NCBI GenBank assembly: GCA_963745675.1 | Contig: CAVUYM010000011.1 | Location: 62,001-126,000, forward strand | Length of the DNA stretch: 64,000 nt | Direction: 5' to 3' | Source of the DNA: JAUIIK01 sp963745675 | Lineage (GTDB): Bacteria > Chloroflexota > Chloroflexia > Thermomicrobiales > CFX8 | Part shown: positions 49,277 through 59,633 of the stretch, one piece after another | Layout of the letters: each line of letters begins with the position of its first letter | How positions within the stretch are numbered: position 1 is the stretch's first letter | Made by a program: the position numbers and the translations under genes | The notes under the pieces: model-generated | The model's database searches: none | What the model was told of the DNA's origin: nothing | The model's input: the letters and a program-made list of their open reading frames with translations, nothing else

Positions 49277-50439
49277 ATGTTGAGCTATGTCACCGAGACC
49301 GAGATCGTCGAACTGCTGCAGGCAATGATACAGCGCACCGTCGGTCAATCCTCCGGCGGATACTTCGGCGTGCGCTGCGGTCCTGGTTGATCTCCTGCAG
49401 CGGGAGGGCATCGAGGCTGAACGTGTTGAAGGGCAGCCGGGTCTGGTCAACGTCGTTGCGACGCTGTCGGGCGACCGGCCCGGCAAGCGGCTGATTCTCA
49501 ATGGCCACATCGACACCGTTCCAGCCGGCGATGGCTGGACGGTCGATCCCTTCGGCGGCGAACTGCGCGATGGCTGCATCTGGGGACGCGGTAGCTGCGA
49601 TATGAAGTCGGGCGTTGCCGCAATGCTGATGGCGATGGTCGAACTGAAACGGTCGGGCGCAAGCTTCGCCGGCGAGATCCAGTTGCAGGCCGTCGCCGAC
49701 GAAGAGACCGGCAGCCAGTGGGGCACGCTGTATCTGATCGAGCAGGGGTATTGCGACGGCGCAGACTTCGCGATTTGTACCGAGCCAACCAGCAACCGGG
49801 TCGAACTCGGCAATCGCGGCCTGCGCTGGATCGACGTGACGGTGACGTGGGGTCGCCTCTCATGCCGGACGGCCACAGCTGGGCGTCAACGCCGTTGCGG
49901 CTGCCGCCGAGATTATCGGGCGGATTCAGGCGCAGGAGTTCGATCTGCATGACGAACGCTTCGAGATTCCCGCACCGAGCATTTCCGTGACGACGATCCA
50001 GGGCGGTCACACCGTCAACGTTATCCCGGATCGTTGCAGCTTCTCGGTTGATCGCCGCATGTTGCCAGGCGAGACCGAGCAACAGGTGCTGGCTGAACTC
50101 GAGTCTTCCATTGCACCGGTGCGCGAGTGGGAAGGTATAGAGGTTGACGTCAGTGTCCGAGCGGGCTGCTGGGATCCCTATGTGATCTCGCCAGATGAAC
50201 CCATTGCCCTCGCCACGGTCGACGCAGCGCGCGAGGTTCTGGGACGGGAGCCGGAGGTCGGCTACAAGGCTGCCTGCACCGACGCTTCCCACCTCGTTAC
50301 CCGTGCGGGAATTCCGACCGTTCTCTTCGGTCCCGGCAACGAGAGGTTGTCCCATAAGCCGGATGAGCGCGTTGCGGTCGATGCCCTGGTAAAGGGAGTC
50401 GCAGTCTATGTACGGCTGCTGGAGCAATTACTGCGTTGA
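49277..50439 (+). CDS. M20-family metallopeptidase (ArgE/DapE-like; two frameshifts)
   Basis: About 385 residues. Metal ligands are visible: LNGHIDTVPAGDGW, GRGSCDMKSGVAAML, ADEETGSQWG and the C-terminal HKPDE. ASHAGRPQLGVNA belongs to the dimerisation domain. Shifts near 49343 and 49855 break the frame; all motifs survive on either side. GGGAGGAG precedes ATG 49277. Enzymes of this group deacylate amino acids or cut small peptides. The substrate is open. It is convergent with the DinB gene and 240 nt ahead of arsM. Confidence 0.85.
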
Positions 50440-50611
50440 TCTTCCTGATCATTTGAATAGGACGCGAGCAGCCACCCCTCCACCAAAGATCGCTGATTCC
50501 TTCGGCAAATGTGCGTCCATTTCGACCGTGTTGCGTCTATCTTGGAAGACACCTTGCGACTGTCGCAGGTGAGGTTCTATTGATACATTCGGGAGTTCGG
50601 CGTGAAGCGAC

Positions 50612-50668
50612 TTGACAGGATAGCGCTTTGTTCGTAAATTTCCGAATAAGGATTCGTATTTTTACGAA
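50612..50668 (+). promoter_or_regulatory. arsM promoter with overlapping ArsR-type operator
   Basis: A -35 box TTGACA (50612-50617) stands 17 nt from a -10-like TAAATT (50635-50640). Over and after the -10 lies a dyad: outer arms TTCGTAAA (from 50631) and TTTACGAA (to 50668), and an inner one CGAAT-AAGG-ATTCG. A repressor bound here would block the polymerase. The ArsR-family gene in the same operon is the obvious candidate for autoregulation. Confidence 0.72.
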
Positions 50669-50680
50669 ATAGAGGAAATC

Positions 50681-51505
50681 ATGACTGCTCCCTCCCGCGA
50701 TCAAGTCCGTGAAGCCGTCCAGGAGAAGTACGCCGGCGCTGCCAGAATGGTCCTCGAAGGATCGGCCGCTTCGTGCTGCGGTCCTGCGTCCAGCTGTGGC
50801 TGCGGCTGTGGACCAGACAACGTCTCTCCAATCGTTATCGGTAATTACGACCCCGAAGCGACTGCCAGCCTGCCGCAGGATGCTGTGCTTGCGTCGCTCG
50901 GCTGCGGCAACCCGACGGCGCTGGCCAGGCTCGAGGCGGGTCAGACGGTGCTCGATCTCGGCTCCGGCGGCGGTATCGATGTGTTGTTGTCGGCCAAGCG
51001 CGTCGGCCCAACTGGTTTCGCCTACGGCCTCGACATGACCGACGAGATGCTCGAGCTTGCCGAACGCAACAAGCAAGAGGCTGGAGTCGAGAACGTCAAG
51101 TTCCTCAAGGGTCAGATCGAGGACATCCCTCTGCCCGATAACACCGTCGACGTCATCATCTCGAACTGCGTCATCAATCTCTCGGCCGACAAGCCGTCGG
51201 TCTTCCGCGAGGCCTTCCGGGTGCTGAAGCCCGGTGGTTACATGGCCGTCTCCGATATCGTCGTCCAGGGCCAGCTGCCGGAGCATATTCGGACCGATAT
51301 GGAGTCCTGGGCCGGTTGTGTGGCCGGGGCGTTGGAAGAGGACGAGTATCTGGGTGGCCTGACCGACGCCGGATTCGTTGATGCCTCGATCGAAGTTACT
51401 CAGGTCTATGACATCGCAGGCGTGCTTGGCGCGGACGCAGCTGAGGCTGCCGCAGACCAGGGCCGGATCGTCAGCGGCTTCGTCCGGGCGACCAAGCCGG
51501 AGTAA
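50681..51505 (+). CDS. arsM: Arsenite methyltransferase
   Basis: 274 residues. Converts arsenite to methylated forms with SAM. SAM motif VLDLGSGGGIDVLLSAKRVG near residue 90, conserved cysteines in ASLGCGNP, ISNCVINLS and SWAGCVAGAL, and a Cys-rich N-terminus CCGPASSCGCGCG, usual for ArsM. AGAGGA precedes the ATG at 50681. It is the first gene of an operon with the ArsR-like gene 2 nt downstream. Detoxification of environmental arsenic is implied. Confidence 0.92.
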   Translation: MTAPSRDQVREAVQEKYAGAARMVLEGSAASCCGPASSCGCGCGPDNVSPIVIGNYDPEATASLPQDAVLASLGCGNPTALARLEAGQTVLDLGSGGGIDVLLSAKRVGPTGFAYGLDMTDEMLELAERNKQEAGVENVKFLKGQIEDIPLPDNTVDVIISNCVINLSADKPSVFREAFRVLKPGGYMAVSDIVVQGQLPEHIRTDMESWAGCVAGALEEDEYLGGLTDAGFVDASIEVTQVYDIAGVLGADAAEAAADQGRIVSGFVRATKPE

Positions 51506-51507
51506 CG

Positions 51508-51798
51508 ATGAAGACGATCGAACTGTCCCAGGCGGTTGATGAGGAGCTTCTGACGCTGTTGCGGGCCGTCGCCAACCCGGCCCGCTTCCGCATCCTCCAG
51601 ATCCTCAAGGAGCGTGGCGAGTGCCAGTGTGGCCCGATCGGTGAAGATCTCCCGATTGCCCCCTCGACGCTCTCTCAGCACCTCAAAGTTCTCCGCGAGG
51701 CTGGTCTGATCCAGGGTTCCGTCGACGGCCCTGCCATCTGCTACTGCCGCGACGAAGAGCGCATCGCCTGGTTCAAGCGGCAGGTGCAGGATTTGTAA
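51508..51798 (+). CDS. ArsR-family metalloregulator
   Basis: 96 residues, winged helix-turn-helix. VANPARFRILQILKERGECQCGPI carries a CQC pair that resembles the ELCVCDL arsenic-sensing motif of ArsR; the DNA-recognition helix is in IAPSTLSQHLKVLREAGLI. CYC near the C-terminus may add ligands. It begins 2 nt after the arsM stop and is probably translated with it. It would bind the dyad before arsM and release it on arsenite binding. Confidence 0.9.
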   Translation: MKTIELSQAVDEELLTLLRAVANPARFRILQILKERGECQCGPIGEDLPIAPSTLSQHLKVLREAGLIQGSVDGPAICYCRDEERIAWFKRQVQDL

Positions 51799-51846
51799 GA
51801 TAGCTCTCGTCTTGTACCTTGCCCGCGGATGAAACAGAACCAGATG

Positions 51847-51879
51847 GCAGTACCTCGCCAGCGAAAAGCGAGGTACTGC
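51847..51879. terminator. Hairpin between arsR-like gene and propeptide gene 1
   Basis: A perfect 12-bp stem, GCAGTACCTCGC (51847-51858) with GCGAGGTACTGC (51868-51879), and a 9-nt loop. It lies 48 nt after the ArsR-like gene (plus) and 52 nt beyond the end of propeptide gene 1 (minus), so it can end both transcripts. Confidence 0.72.
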
Positions 51880-51930
51880 GCTATTGGGGGATAAGTATTC
51901 GGTTGACCGTTGACCGATTGTGAGGCCGGT

Positions 51931-52389
51931 CTACTGGCCGCCACCCATCACGATTCCTTCGCCCTGTGGATCGAACGACGGGTCGCTCTGCTCGACGGCG
52001 CTCAGCGGCAGTCCCTCGCCCTGAGGTGCGTTGAACTGGCGCATCTGGCTGATCTGTCCCGCTGGCTGGGCCACGACCTGCGGGATCTCGCGAGAGAGCG
52101 GATAGCCTTCACCCTGCGGCGCCGCGATCTGGCGCGAAGTGTGCACGTGCTCGACAGCGACTGCCGAGGCCCCGTCGATGCGTGGCAGTCCCTCGCCGAA
52201 GTAGGGTGCGAAGTGCCGCTCGGCGGCGGGTGTCGTTACGGATGCCGTGTTGCTTCCGATACCTGGAATCTCCACATCGCCGACGGTCGCGAGACCAATT
52301 GCTCCGGCGGCGAGAGTGGCGGCGATCAGGAGTCCGCCGGCCAGTTTCTGGAAGTTGCCGCCAAATGTGCGTGTCGTCTGTGCCTGCAT
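51931..52389 (-). CDS. Repeat propeptide 1 (GEG type), small exported protein
   Basis: 152 residues; unrecognised family. The leader MQAQTTRTFGGNFQK precedes a hydrophobic stretch at about 17-37, followed by VEIPGIGSN. The rest is low in structure and carries GEG-centred repeats at 65-67, 93-95, 124-126 and 143-145, in the contexts YFGEGLP, APQGEGYPLS, APQGEGLPLS and DPQGEGIVM. It ends GGGQ. The ATG has AAGGGA upstream. A sister gene lies at 55801. It is likely exported or anchored, possibly a source of several short peptides; no cleavage signal is proven. It is downstream of LAL regulator 1. Confidence 0.75.
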   Translation of the reverse strand: MQAQTTRTFGGNFQKLAGGLLIAATLAAGAIGLATVGDVEIPGIGSNTASVTTPAAERHFAPYFGEGLPRIDGASAVAVEHVHTSRQIAAPQGEGYPLSREIPQVVAQPAGQISQMRQFNAPQGEGLPLSAVEQSDPSFDPQGEGIVMGGGQ

Positions 52390-52440
52390 CGTGGTGTCCC
52401 TTCTGATGATGGTTGATGGCCCCCTGCCATCGCTCTGAAA

Positions 52441-52474
52441 CCAGATTAGGGATTACGCGTCGGTGGCACATCGT
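52441..52474 (-). promoter_or_regulatory. Conserved promoter of propeptide gene 1
   Basis: On the minus strand ACGATGTG (52474-52467) stands 17 nt from CTAATCTGG (52449-52441). The same two boxes with the same spacing occur before propeptide genes 2 and 3. The upper box starts 78-85 nt before the ATG. The surrounding 60 nt (52424-52483) match the equivalent block of gene 2 at 48 positions without gaps. Confidence 0.65.
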
Positions 52475-52516
52475 ACGGCTTACTGGAATGAACATGAGCT
52501 GCTGAAAGTGGTGTCT

Positions 52517-52530
52517 CCGTAGCCTTACGG
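52517..52530. promoter_or_regulatory. Operator-like dyad CCGTA-N4-TACGG, cassette 1
   Basis: CCGTAGCCTTACGG is a 5+4+5 inverted repeat about 130 nt upstream of the ATG and 43 nt above the -35 box. Half sites occur nearby: TACGG at 52536-52540 and CCGTA at 52562-52566. An identical layout is found in cassette 2 at 56391-56404. It may bind the LuxR-type domain of the regulator encoded just upstream. Confidence 0.6.
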
Positions 52531-52586
52531 GGTCTTACGGATCGGGAGGCGATCTCTACCACCGTAAGTGAACGTACAGAGGTGGA

Positions 52587-55500
52587 TCAGAGCAGACCGT
52601 GTTCGACGGCTATTCGGGTAGCGGCGGTGCGGGAGGAGACACCGAGCTTGGTGTAGACCGAGGTGAGGTGAGAGCTAACGGTGCGGGGACTGACGAAGAG
52701 CCGTTCGGCGACCTCAGGATCGGTCATTCCCTGAGCCACCAGTTGCAGGACTTCCAGTCTCACGCGGTGTGAGGCCGAAGGGTATTTCATCTGGCCGGTT
52801 CTCCAGCTCGACTTCCAGTGCCGCCACCTGATCGAGGGTGGGCTGCGCCTTCAGCGGCTCGCAGATTGTGCGGACTTCGTCGAGGAAGTTCCGGGCTTCG
52901 TCGATTTGGCCCTGGGCGATTCGAAGCCGGGCAATCTCCAGCAATGTCAGGGCTTGTTCGAAGGGCGCCGCGCAGGCCCCGGCGAGATCAAGCGCTGTCT
53001 TGAGGTGATCTTCGGCGTCGCTGAAGTGACCCTCCTGGGTGTCGAGTCCACCGAGGAAGCGATGGCTGGCCAGAAAGGTCAGCGGCTGCTCGGGGTTTGA
53101 GGCGTAGGCCAGTGCTTGCGTGGCATGGCGGCGAGCAACCTGTGCATCACCGTCAAGCAGGTGATAGCGAGCGTGGAGCAACGCCAGTTCAGCCCGGCCG
53201 AGCACCGCGCCACTCCACTCCAGCCAGCGCTGATTGGCATTGATCCAGTTCCGCTGCCCTCCCGAGGTTGCCATCGTCCAACAGGAGATCGGCAGCCAAT
53301 CGCTGAAGGCTCAGGGCTGACAGGATGTCGCAGCCACCGGGTTCGCTCTCTGGACCAGCGGGTAACATGACGTGCACCTGCTGCCAGCCAAGATCCGGGT
53401 GGCCCTGATGACGCGCCAGTTCACCTGTCGCAACCATCGCTGCCCAACGCTCATCGGACAGCATACTGCCGAGGCTTACGCCTGTGACGTCATGTGCTGT
53501 GTCCCAGCGACCTTCGAGGAGCAGAAGCGGGAGATACAGTGGAGGGTAGCGTGGTCGATCTGACTCAAAGATCCCGCGAGCACGTTGCAGGCTTGCTTGA
53601 GCAATATCAACTAAGCGCCGGCGCTCATCAATCCGGGTCGTCTGGTAGGGTAGAACGACCCGGTATAGTTCATTGAGCGCGCTGTTACCGACTAGCCGGT
53701 AGTGATCGATCTGCTCGTAGGCTGCTCTTGCCTGACCAAACGCTTCCCGTGCTTCGGCTGGACGGCCAAAGTCCGCATAGGCAGCTCCGAGACCCAATTG
53801 CACATCCTGAAGTGCGGCCAGAAGAATGCCATCGCCCCTCGACAGCGTCGCAATCCGCTCCGCATAGGGCTCACCGAATGCCAACGCTTCGTGATAGCGT
53901 CCTGCCATGGCAAGTCGAGTCACCAGGCCGCCCCGCCGAATGTTGATGCCCCAGGCCCACCGGTTTTCGCCACTGCTCGTTGGCGCGTCGACGGTCGGTA
54001 AGGCATCCGCAATCCAAATGAGGAGCTCATCGTCGACCTTGATGCCGTCGGCTTCCAGCGCCTCGAGCGCCTCATCTCCCGCCAGCAATTCGTCCAGTCC
54101 CCGGCGGATATCCAGTGCAAAACAGCGCAGCATCCCACGGTCAGCCAGTGCAAAGGCGGCAAGTACCCGGTCACTCCCGGCGCGGGCCAGTCGTTCGGCC
54201 ACCTCAAGGTGAGCGATGCCGAGCTCTGGTTCGGCGTAGCGTAGGTGGCGCCCGATGCGATAGTGCAGCCAGCCTTGCTGCGCCAGGTCCGTCCCGGCTG
54301 CCTCTAGTAGCTGCAGTGCGGTCTCGAAGCGCTCGACGCCGATCTTCCAGGCATAGAGCCGGATGGCCCGCTCTCCGGCTCGGATGAACCAGTCGACCGC
54401 CCGGTCATCCCCCGCCTGCTGGAAATGGTGGGCGACGGCATCGAGATCGGGAGACGCTGTTGCTGCGAGCAGATCACCAATCTGACGATGCAGTGCCCGG
54501 CGGCGGCTGAGGACCAGCGACTCGTAGAGCGCTTCACGCAACAGGGCATGGCGAAAGTGCAACCCTCTCATCTTCCCGGATTCCTTAAGCACACGGGCCT
54601 CAAGCGCTTCAGCGATGGCCTGGTCAAGGTCGGCGCTGTCCAGCTGCCCGACCGTCTGCCAGAGATCAAGTGGCATTTCTTGCCCGATCACCGCCGCGAC
54701 CTGCAGCGCCCGGTGCGTTTCCGGGGAGAGGTGATCCAGCCGGGCATCGAGCACCTGCAGCAGTAAAGGCGGGAGATGTGCCTCGTCGAGATCGCCGAGA
54801 CGCCAACCATCTTCCGAGGGCTGGAGTACTTGCTCCGCCTGCATCCCCTGCAGCAGCTCATCGACAAAGAAGGGGTTGCCTTCGGCGCGTTGCCAGACGT
54901 ACGCGATCAGCCGGGCTGTGTCGCCATGGTTGAGCGCATAGTCACCCTCGATCATCTCTCGTACCGTATCCCGGTCGAGTCGTGTTAGCTGCATGCGCTG
55001 GGCGTGACTCTCACGGACGATGAGTGGCAGTAGCGCGTAGAGCGGATGGCTGCGGACGATCTCTTCATGGCGATAGGAGGCGATGAGCATGATCGCCGCC
55101 TGGCCGATCGATCTGCCGAGGTAGCGCAGCAGTTCCAGGCTGGCTGGATCACTCCAGTGCAGATCCTCCAGGACGAGCAGAAGTGGTTGTTGCGTGCTGA
55201 CCTCTGTGAAGAAATCGTGGGCAAGGTCGAAGAGCTCGACCTGCGAGCCGACCCCAGCCATGCCGCCGCCCTGGCGGAGTTGATCCGGAAGGCTGGGAAG
55301 CGTGGTATCGGTCGTGGGATAGTCGCGGAGGAGCTCGACCCAGGGACCATACGGTGGTGTCGTCGTCAGGTCGTAACAACCGCCGCCGAGGACGAGTGCG
55401 CCGGCATCCGTTGCCCGCTGGACCAGATCGTCTAACCAGTGTCGTTTTGCCGATGCCGGCTTCGCCGCTGATCAGGACGAGCGAGCCGTGGCCGGCGATG

Positions 55501-55615
55501 GCATCGTCGAGCAGGTCACGGAGCTGGGCACGCTCGGGGTCGCGTCCGTAAAATACCGAACGCGATCCCTGAGATTGTCTAAACCAACCGCGGGCTGGCC
55601 ACTGAGAGTCCTCAT
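52587..55615 (-). CDS. LAL-type LuxR regulator 1 (AAA ATPase, TPR, HTH; about four frameshifts)
   Basis: About 1,000 codons. Signal-transducing STAND ATPase with GHGSLVLISGEAGIGKTT (Walker A) near the start, LLLVLEDLHWSDPASLELL (Walker B region) after it, an arm region with FRHALLREALYESL, long TPR-like helical repeats, and a C-terminal LuxR helix-turn-helix LEVLQLVAQGMTDPEVAERL, SPRTVSSHLTSVYTKLGV. Members bind an inducer through the TPRs, oligomerise with ATP, and activate transcription (MalT type). Shifts lie near 55550, 55430, 53255 and 52755. The ATG at 55615 begins MRTLSGQPAVGL. Propeptide gene 1 follows 197 nt downstream. Confidence 0.85.
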
Positions 55616-55748
55616 CTCTAGCTTTTCGATGTGTTCAGTGTAGCAGGAGGGCGACGGATGCCGGCTGGTTCAAATGCAGACTGGTAGGACGCGCTGAAGT
55701 CTGCCGGTCTGTGGTGATTGCTGCGCGCACTTCCAAGCAAGATGGCCG

Positions 55749-55787
55749 TTCCGGTCCCGGCTCGTTGGTCGAAGGCCGGGACCGGAA
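55749..55787. terminator. Hairpin after propeptide gene 2
   Basis: A perfect 13-bp stem, TTCCGGTCCCGGC (55749-55761) with GCCGGGACCGGAA (55775-55787), loop 13 nt, 13 nt beyond the stop of propeptide gene 2 on the minus strand. It separates cassette 2 from regulator 1. Confidence 0.75.
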
Positions 55788-55800
55788 GAGTTCGGGCATG

Positions 55801-56262
55801 CTATTGGCCGCTGCTCATCGGCAGGCCTTCACCCAGCGGAGCAGACTCCTGCTGCCCGGCCTGAGCCAGAGCGTTCATCGGGAAGCCTTCGCCCTGAGGT
55901 GCAGCAACGATGCGGGCCCGGTCGGCTGCACCGGCCGATACTGCGAAGATGACCGGCTGCGTCAATGAGCGCGGGTAGCCTTCACCCTGAGGAGCGTCCA
56001 CTGAACGGAGCAATCCTTCACCGTGAGAGGCCTCAATGGCTAGGCTGCTCCGATCGACGAGTCCTTCGCCTGCATTGACGGCTGTATAGCCGATCACCGG
56101 ATTCGTAACGCCGTGGGATGTGCTACTTCCAGCGCCGGGGAGCTCCAGGTTGCCGACGGTTGTGAGGCCGAGTGCTCCGGCGGCCAGGGCGGCGGCGATG
56201 AGGAGCCCGCCGGCCAACTTCTGGACGTTGCGGTTGAAGGTGCGAGTGGTCTGTGCCTGCAT
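55801..56262 (-). CDS. Repeat propeptide 2 (GEG type), small exported protein
   Basis: 153 residues, sister of propeptide 1. The leader MQAQTTRTFNRNVQK and hydrophobic stretch at 17-37 are nearly the same, then LELPGAGSS. GEG repeats occur at 65-67, 81-83, 93-95, 124-126 and 144-146: NAGEGLV, SHGEGLLR, APQGEGYPRS, APQGEGFPMN and APLGEGLPMS. The positions at 65, 93 and 124 match propeptide 1 exactly although the linkers differ, so the repeats are under selection. I start at ATG 56262 by alignment and AAAGG upstream. No catalytic motif is present. It follows LAL regulator 2. Confidence 0.78.
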   Translation of the reverse strand: MQAQTTRTFNRNVQKLAGGLLIAAALAAGALGLTTVGNLELPGAGSSTSHGVTNPVIGYTAVNAGEGLVDRSSLAIEASHGEGLLRSVDAPQGEGYPRSLTQPVIFAVSAGAADRARIVAAPQGEGFPMNALAQAGQQESAPLGEGLPMSSGQ

Positions 56263-56314
56263 GGTGGTGAGCCTTTCTGGTGACTGGTGATGGCGCCCTG
56301 CCATCGCTCTGATA

Positions 56315-56348
56315 CCAGACTAGGGAGTGGGGCGAAGCGGCACATCGT
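56315..56348 (-). promoter_or_regulatory. Conserved promoter of propeptide gene 2
   Basis: ACGATGTG (56348-56341) and CTAGTCTGG (56323-56315) with 17 nt between the boxes, 79 nt upstream of ATG 56262. It matches the promoters of genes 1 and 3 in both sequence and spacing. Confidence 0.68.
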
Positions 56349-56390
56349 ATGGCTTACGGGAATGGGAACGAACTGTATTGGAGAGCTTCA

Positions 56391-56404
56391 CCGTAGGCTT
56401 ACGG
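56391..56404. promoter_or_regulatory. Operator-like dyad CCGTA-N4-TACGG, cassette 2
   Basis: CCGTAGGCTTACGG is an inverted repeat identical in arms to that of cassette 1 (52517-52530). A half site CCGTA at 56427-56431 lies in the conserved block CACCGTAGGTGAACGTACAG near the regulator stop. Confidence 0.6.
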
Positions 56405-56451
56405 AGAGGTGTTGCGAAGCGCGTCACCGTAGGTGAACGTACAGATGCTGG

Positions 56452-59387
56452 TTAGAGCAGGTGTTGTTCGACGGCCAGACGGGTGGCGGCAGTGCGGGAG
56501 TTGACGCCGAGCTTGGTGTAGACCGCGGTTAGGTGGGAGCTGACGGTGCGGGGACTGACGAAGAGGCGTTCGGCGACCTCGGGATCGGTCAGCCCCTCGG
56601 CGACCAATTGCAGGACTTCCAGTTCGCGCGGTGTGAGACCGAAGGGGAGCTCGTCCGACCGGTCCGCGAGCTCGGCTTCGAGCGTCGTGACCTGATCGAG
56701 GGTTGGTTGTGCCTTGAGCGGTTCACAGATGGCGCGGACCTCGTCCAGCAGCTTCTGTGCCGCGTCAGTCTGGCGCTGGGCAGCCCGAAGCCGAGCGAAT
56801 TCGAGGAGTGTGAGCGCGCGTTCGAAGGGCGCGTCGCATGCGTCAACAAGATCGAGCGAGGTCTGAAGATGCTGGTCAGCATCAGCGTATTGCCTCGCTT
56901 GGACAGCGAGTTCTCCGAGAACGCGGTGGGCTGCGATTAATGCTAGCGGTTGGCGAGGCTCAGTGGCATGGGTGAGGGCTCGGTCGGCATGTTGGCGAGC
57001 CATAGCTGTTTCTCCTACAAGCCGGTGGAAGCGTGCCCATAGGAGTTGGTTTTCGGCCCGCCCGAGGACCGCGCCACTCCACTGCAGTAGCCGGTCATTG
57101 GCCTCCAGCCAGGCGCGTGCTTGTTCGATCTGGCCGGCATCCAACGCAATTTCAGCTGCGAATGGTTGAAACGCAGCGAGTACAGGGTAGCGGCACGTAC
57201 CAGGGTCGGTTGCCGGTCCATGAGGGAGGTAGCGGAGAATCTTCTCCCGACCCGCTACAAGGTCGCCACGGTGACGGGTAAGCTGCAATCGCAAAGGGGT
57301 AAAACGGGAAGCTTTGATGAAGTAGGAAGGATCATCCAGCCGATGCAACATTTCGTCGGCACGATCCCAATCACCACTTAAGTAATATTCAAATGCCCAG
57401 GCCGTCTTGGAATAGTGCTCTGGGCCATCGGGCATCTGAACACTGGTATCACGCATCCACAGCGCTTGTGTGGCGCGGACGAGGTCATGGCGCTCTTGGA
57501 TATTATCCGCAGCGTATGGAATCTGCACTTCCATCAAGAGGTCGAGCGCATCCACCCCCGCCTGTCCCAGATCGCCAAGCGCTTCGTACATGTTCCGAGA
57601 GCGAGTCATCGCCTGACGTGCCTCTTGCGGCTGGCCCATGACCGCGTAACTGCGACCGGCTGCTCGAAATGCGTCGGGGGATCTCTCCCACTCTTTCTCG
57701 GGCCAGTTCTCAAGCAGTTTCCTAGCGCCTTGGAACTGGCCGGCTATTGTCAAATGCAGCGCGAGTGTTCCACGTCCCTGAATACTGAGCCGGGTCCCGA
57801 ACACCATCTCCAGACGTTCGAGTTCCTCGCGCCCGGCAGGCTCGATTTGTTCGAGCGCAAGCACTCCTGCCGACATGTCATCCAAGCCGCGACGCACGTC
57901 GTTTTGAAAGCTGCGGACGAGTCCCTGGTGTTCACGAGCCAGATGAGCGATAATCGATCGATTCGCTGCCAGTGCGACCTCTTCGGCCACTTCAAGCAAC
58001 CGAATACTTCGAGCGAAATCGCTATGTCGCAGTAGCAGACCGGATCGAAAGAGCAAGCAGGCGCGCTCACCCATGCGCTCGGGGTCACCCGCCAGCAAGG
58101 CCTGGGCGCGGTCGAACTGATCGGCAGCCATCAATTGAGCCTGGCGGTGGAGGGCGCGTTCCGCGGCCCGCGCCAGCCAGTCGACCAGACGCGAATCGAC
58201 CGCATGCTCCAGATGGAAGGCTACTGCATCAGGATCTGGGTCTGGTGCGGTCATCAGAACGTCGGCTACACGCTGATGCCAGATTCTTCTGCGGGTTAAT
58301 AGAATACCCTTGTAGAGGACCTCACGGATCAACGCATGTGTGAAGCGCACGCCCTGATGGTTGGCTGTCTCGTCCAGCACATGTATCGCGAAAGCCTGCT
58401 CAATAGCGGCGTCGAGCACATGTTGCTGTGTCTTGCCTACCGCTTCCCAAAGCTCGAGCGGCACCTCCTCACCGATAATCGCGGCGATCTCGAGTGCCTG
58501 GCGTGCCTCCACTCCGAACCGAGCTAGTCGCTGCTCGATAACCTGTACGACGATAGAGGGCATATAGCCTTCGTCGAGTTCGCCCAACCACATATCCCTG
58601 CCGTCCAGCGCGAGCACGCCTTCGATTTCGAGTGCGCGCAGTAGCTCAGTGGCGAACAATGGATTGCCGCTGGTGCGTGTTTCCAGGTAGGCGGCAAGCC
58701 GGTTCGTGTCCGCTTCTGGAAGTCCCCTCGCAAGTACTAGATTTCGAAGCTCGGCGGGGTTGAGACGCTGAAGCTCAATCCTCAGCGCATCGGATTCACG
58801 CGTGATCAAGGGCAGCAGTTGGAAGAGCGGGTGGTACCGGGTGAGTTCGTCCTCCCGATAAGTGATGATGATCAAAACTGCGAACTGGTGAAGAGCGCGG
58901 GCGAGATAGCGCAGCAGTTCCAGGCTGGCTGGATCACTCCAGTGCAGATCCTCCAGGACAAGCAGGAGGGGACGCTGCAAACTGACCTCGGCGAAGAACA
59001 CGCGGACGAGTTCGAACAGCTCGGCCTGCGAGCCGATACCAGCGATATCGCTACCCTCACGAAGCGGCTCGGGCAATGGCGGGAGCATCTCGTCGCTGGT
59101 GGGATAACTGCGGACGAGCTCGACCCAGGGGCCGTACGGCGGGGTCGTCGTCAGGTCGTAGCAGCCGCCGGTGAGGATGAGTGCGCCTGCGTCCTCGAGC
59201 CTGTCGGACGAGATCACGTGACCAGTGTCGTCTTGCCAATGCCGGCCTCACCGCTGATCAGGACGAGCGAACCGTGACCGGCGATGGCGTCGTCGAGGAG
59301 CTCGCGCAGCCGGGCACGCTCCCGCTCACGTCCGAAGATCATTGGACGCTCCCCATGGCGTCGCGCTCGCCAGTCGTGGTTGACCAC
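56452..59387 (-). CDS. LAL-type LuxR regulator 2 (AAA ATPase, TPR, HTH; two frameshifts near the N-terminus)
   Basis: About 977 codons. The start region, GTG 59387 with AAGGAG upstream, encodes VVNHDWRARRHGERPMIFGRE; Walker A is ISGEAGIGKTT, Walker B region LLLVLEDLHWSDPASLELL. A 600-residue TPR-like part follows, then the LuxR domain ELEVLQLVAEGLTDPEVAERL, SPRTVSSHLTAVYTKLGV. From about residue 60 to the stop it is one uninterrupted frame, the most intact of the three. The C-terminal 200 residues are almost the same as in regulator 1, so they arose by duplication. Shifts are near 59222 and 59195. Role as for regulator 1. Confidence 0.88.
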
Positions 59388-59581
59388 AGGGACTCCTTCT
59401 CTCGCCTAGTCTCCGATGGCAGTGTAGCAGGCCCGTGGGGAAGGGCAGGGTTCGAGGACTCTCGCGAATCCGAGTGGTACGCCACTCGACTGTGCTGAAT
59501 GAATGAAATGGGTCGAAAGTCATGCGGGACTAATTGTCTCCGGGGCTGATACGCAGATCATGAGGCGTGTGCGTCAGAAAT

Positions 59582-59617
59582 GGAGTGCCCAGGGTGTCTG
59601 CTCACCCCGGGCACTCC
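59582..59617. terminator. Hairpin after propeptide gene 3
   Basis: GGAGTGCCCAGGGTG (59582-59596) pairs with CACCCCGGGCACTCC (59603-59617), one mismatch, 6-nt loop. It lies 17 nt beyond the last stop of propeptide gene 3. On the minus strand the stem is followed by ATTTCT, a short T run. Confidence 0.7.
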
Positions 59618-59633
59618 GTCGAAAAAAGGAGCG

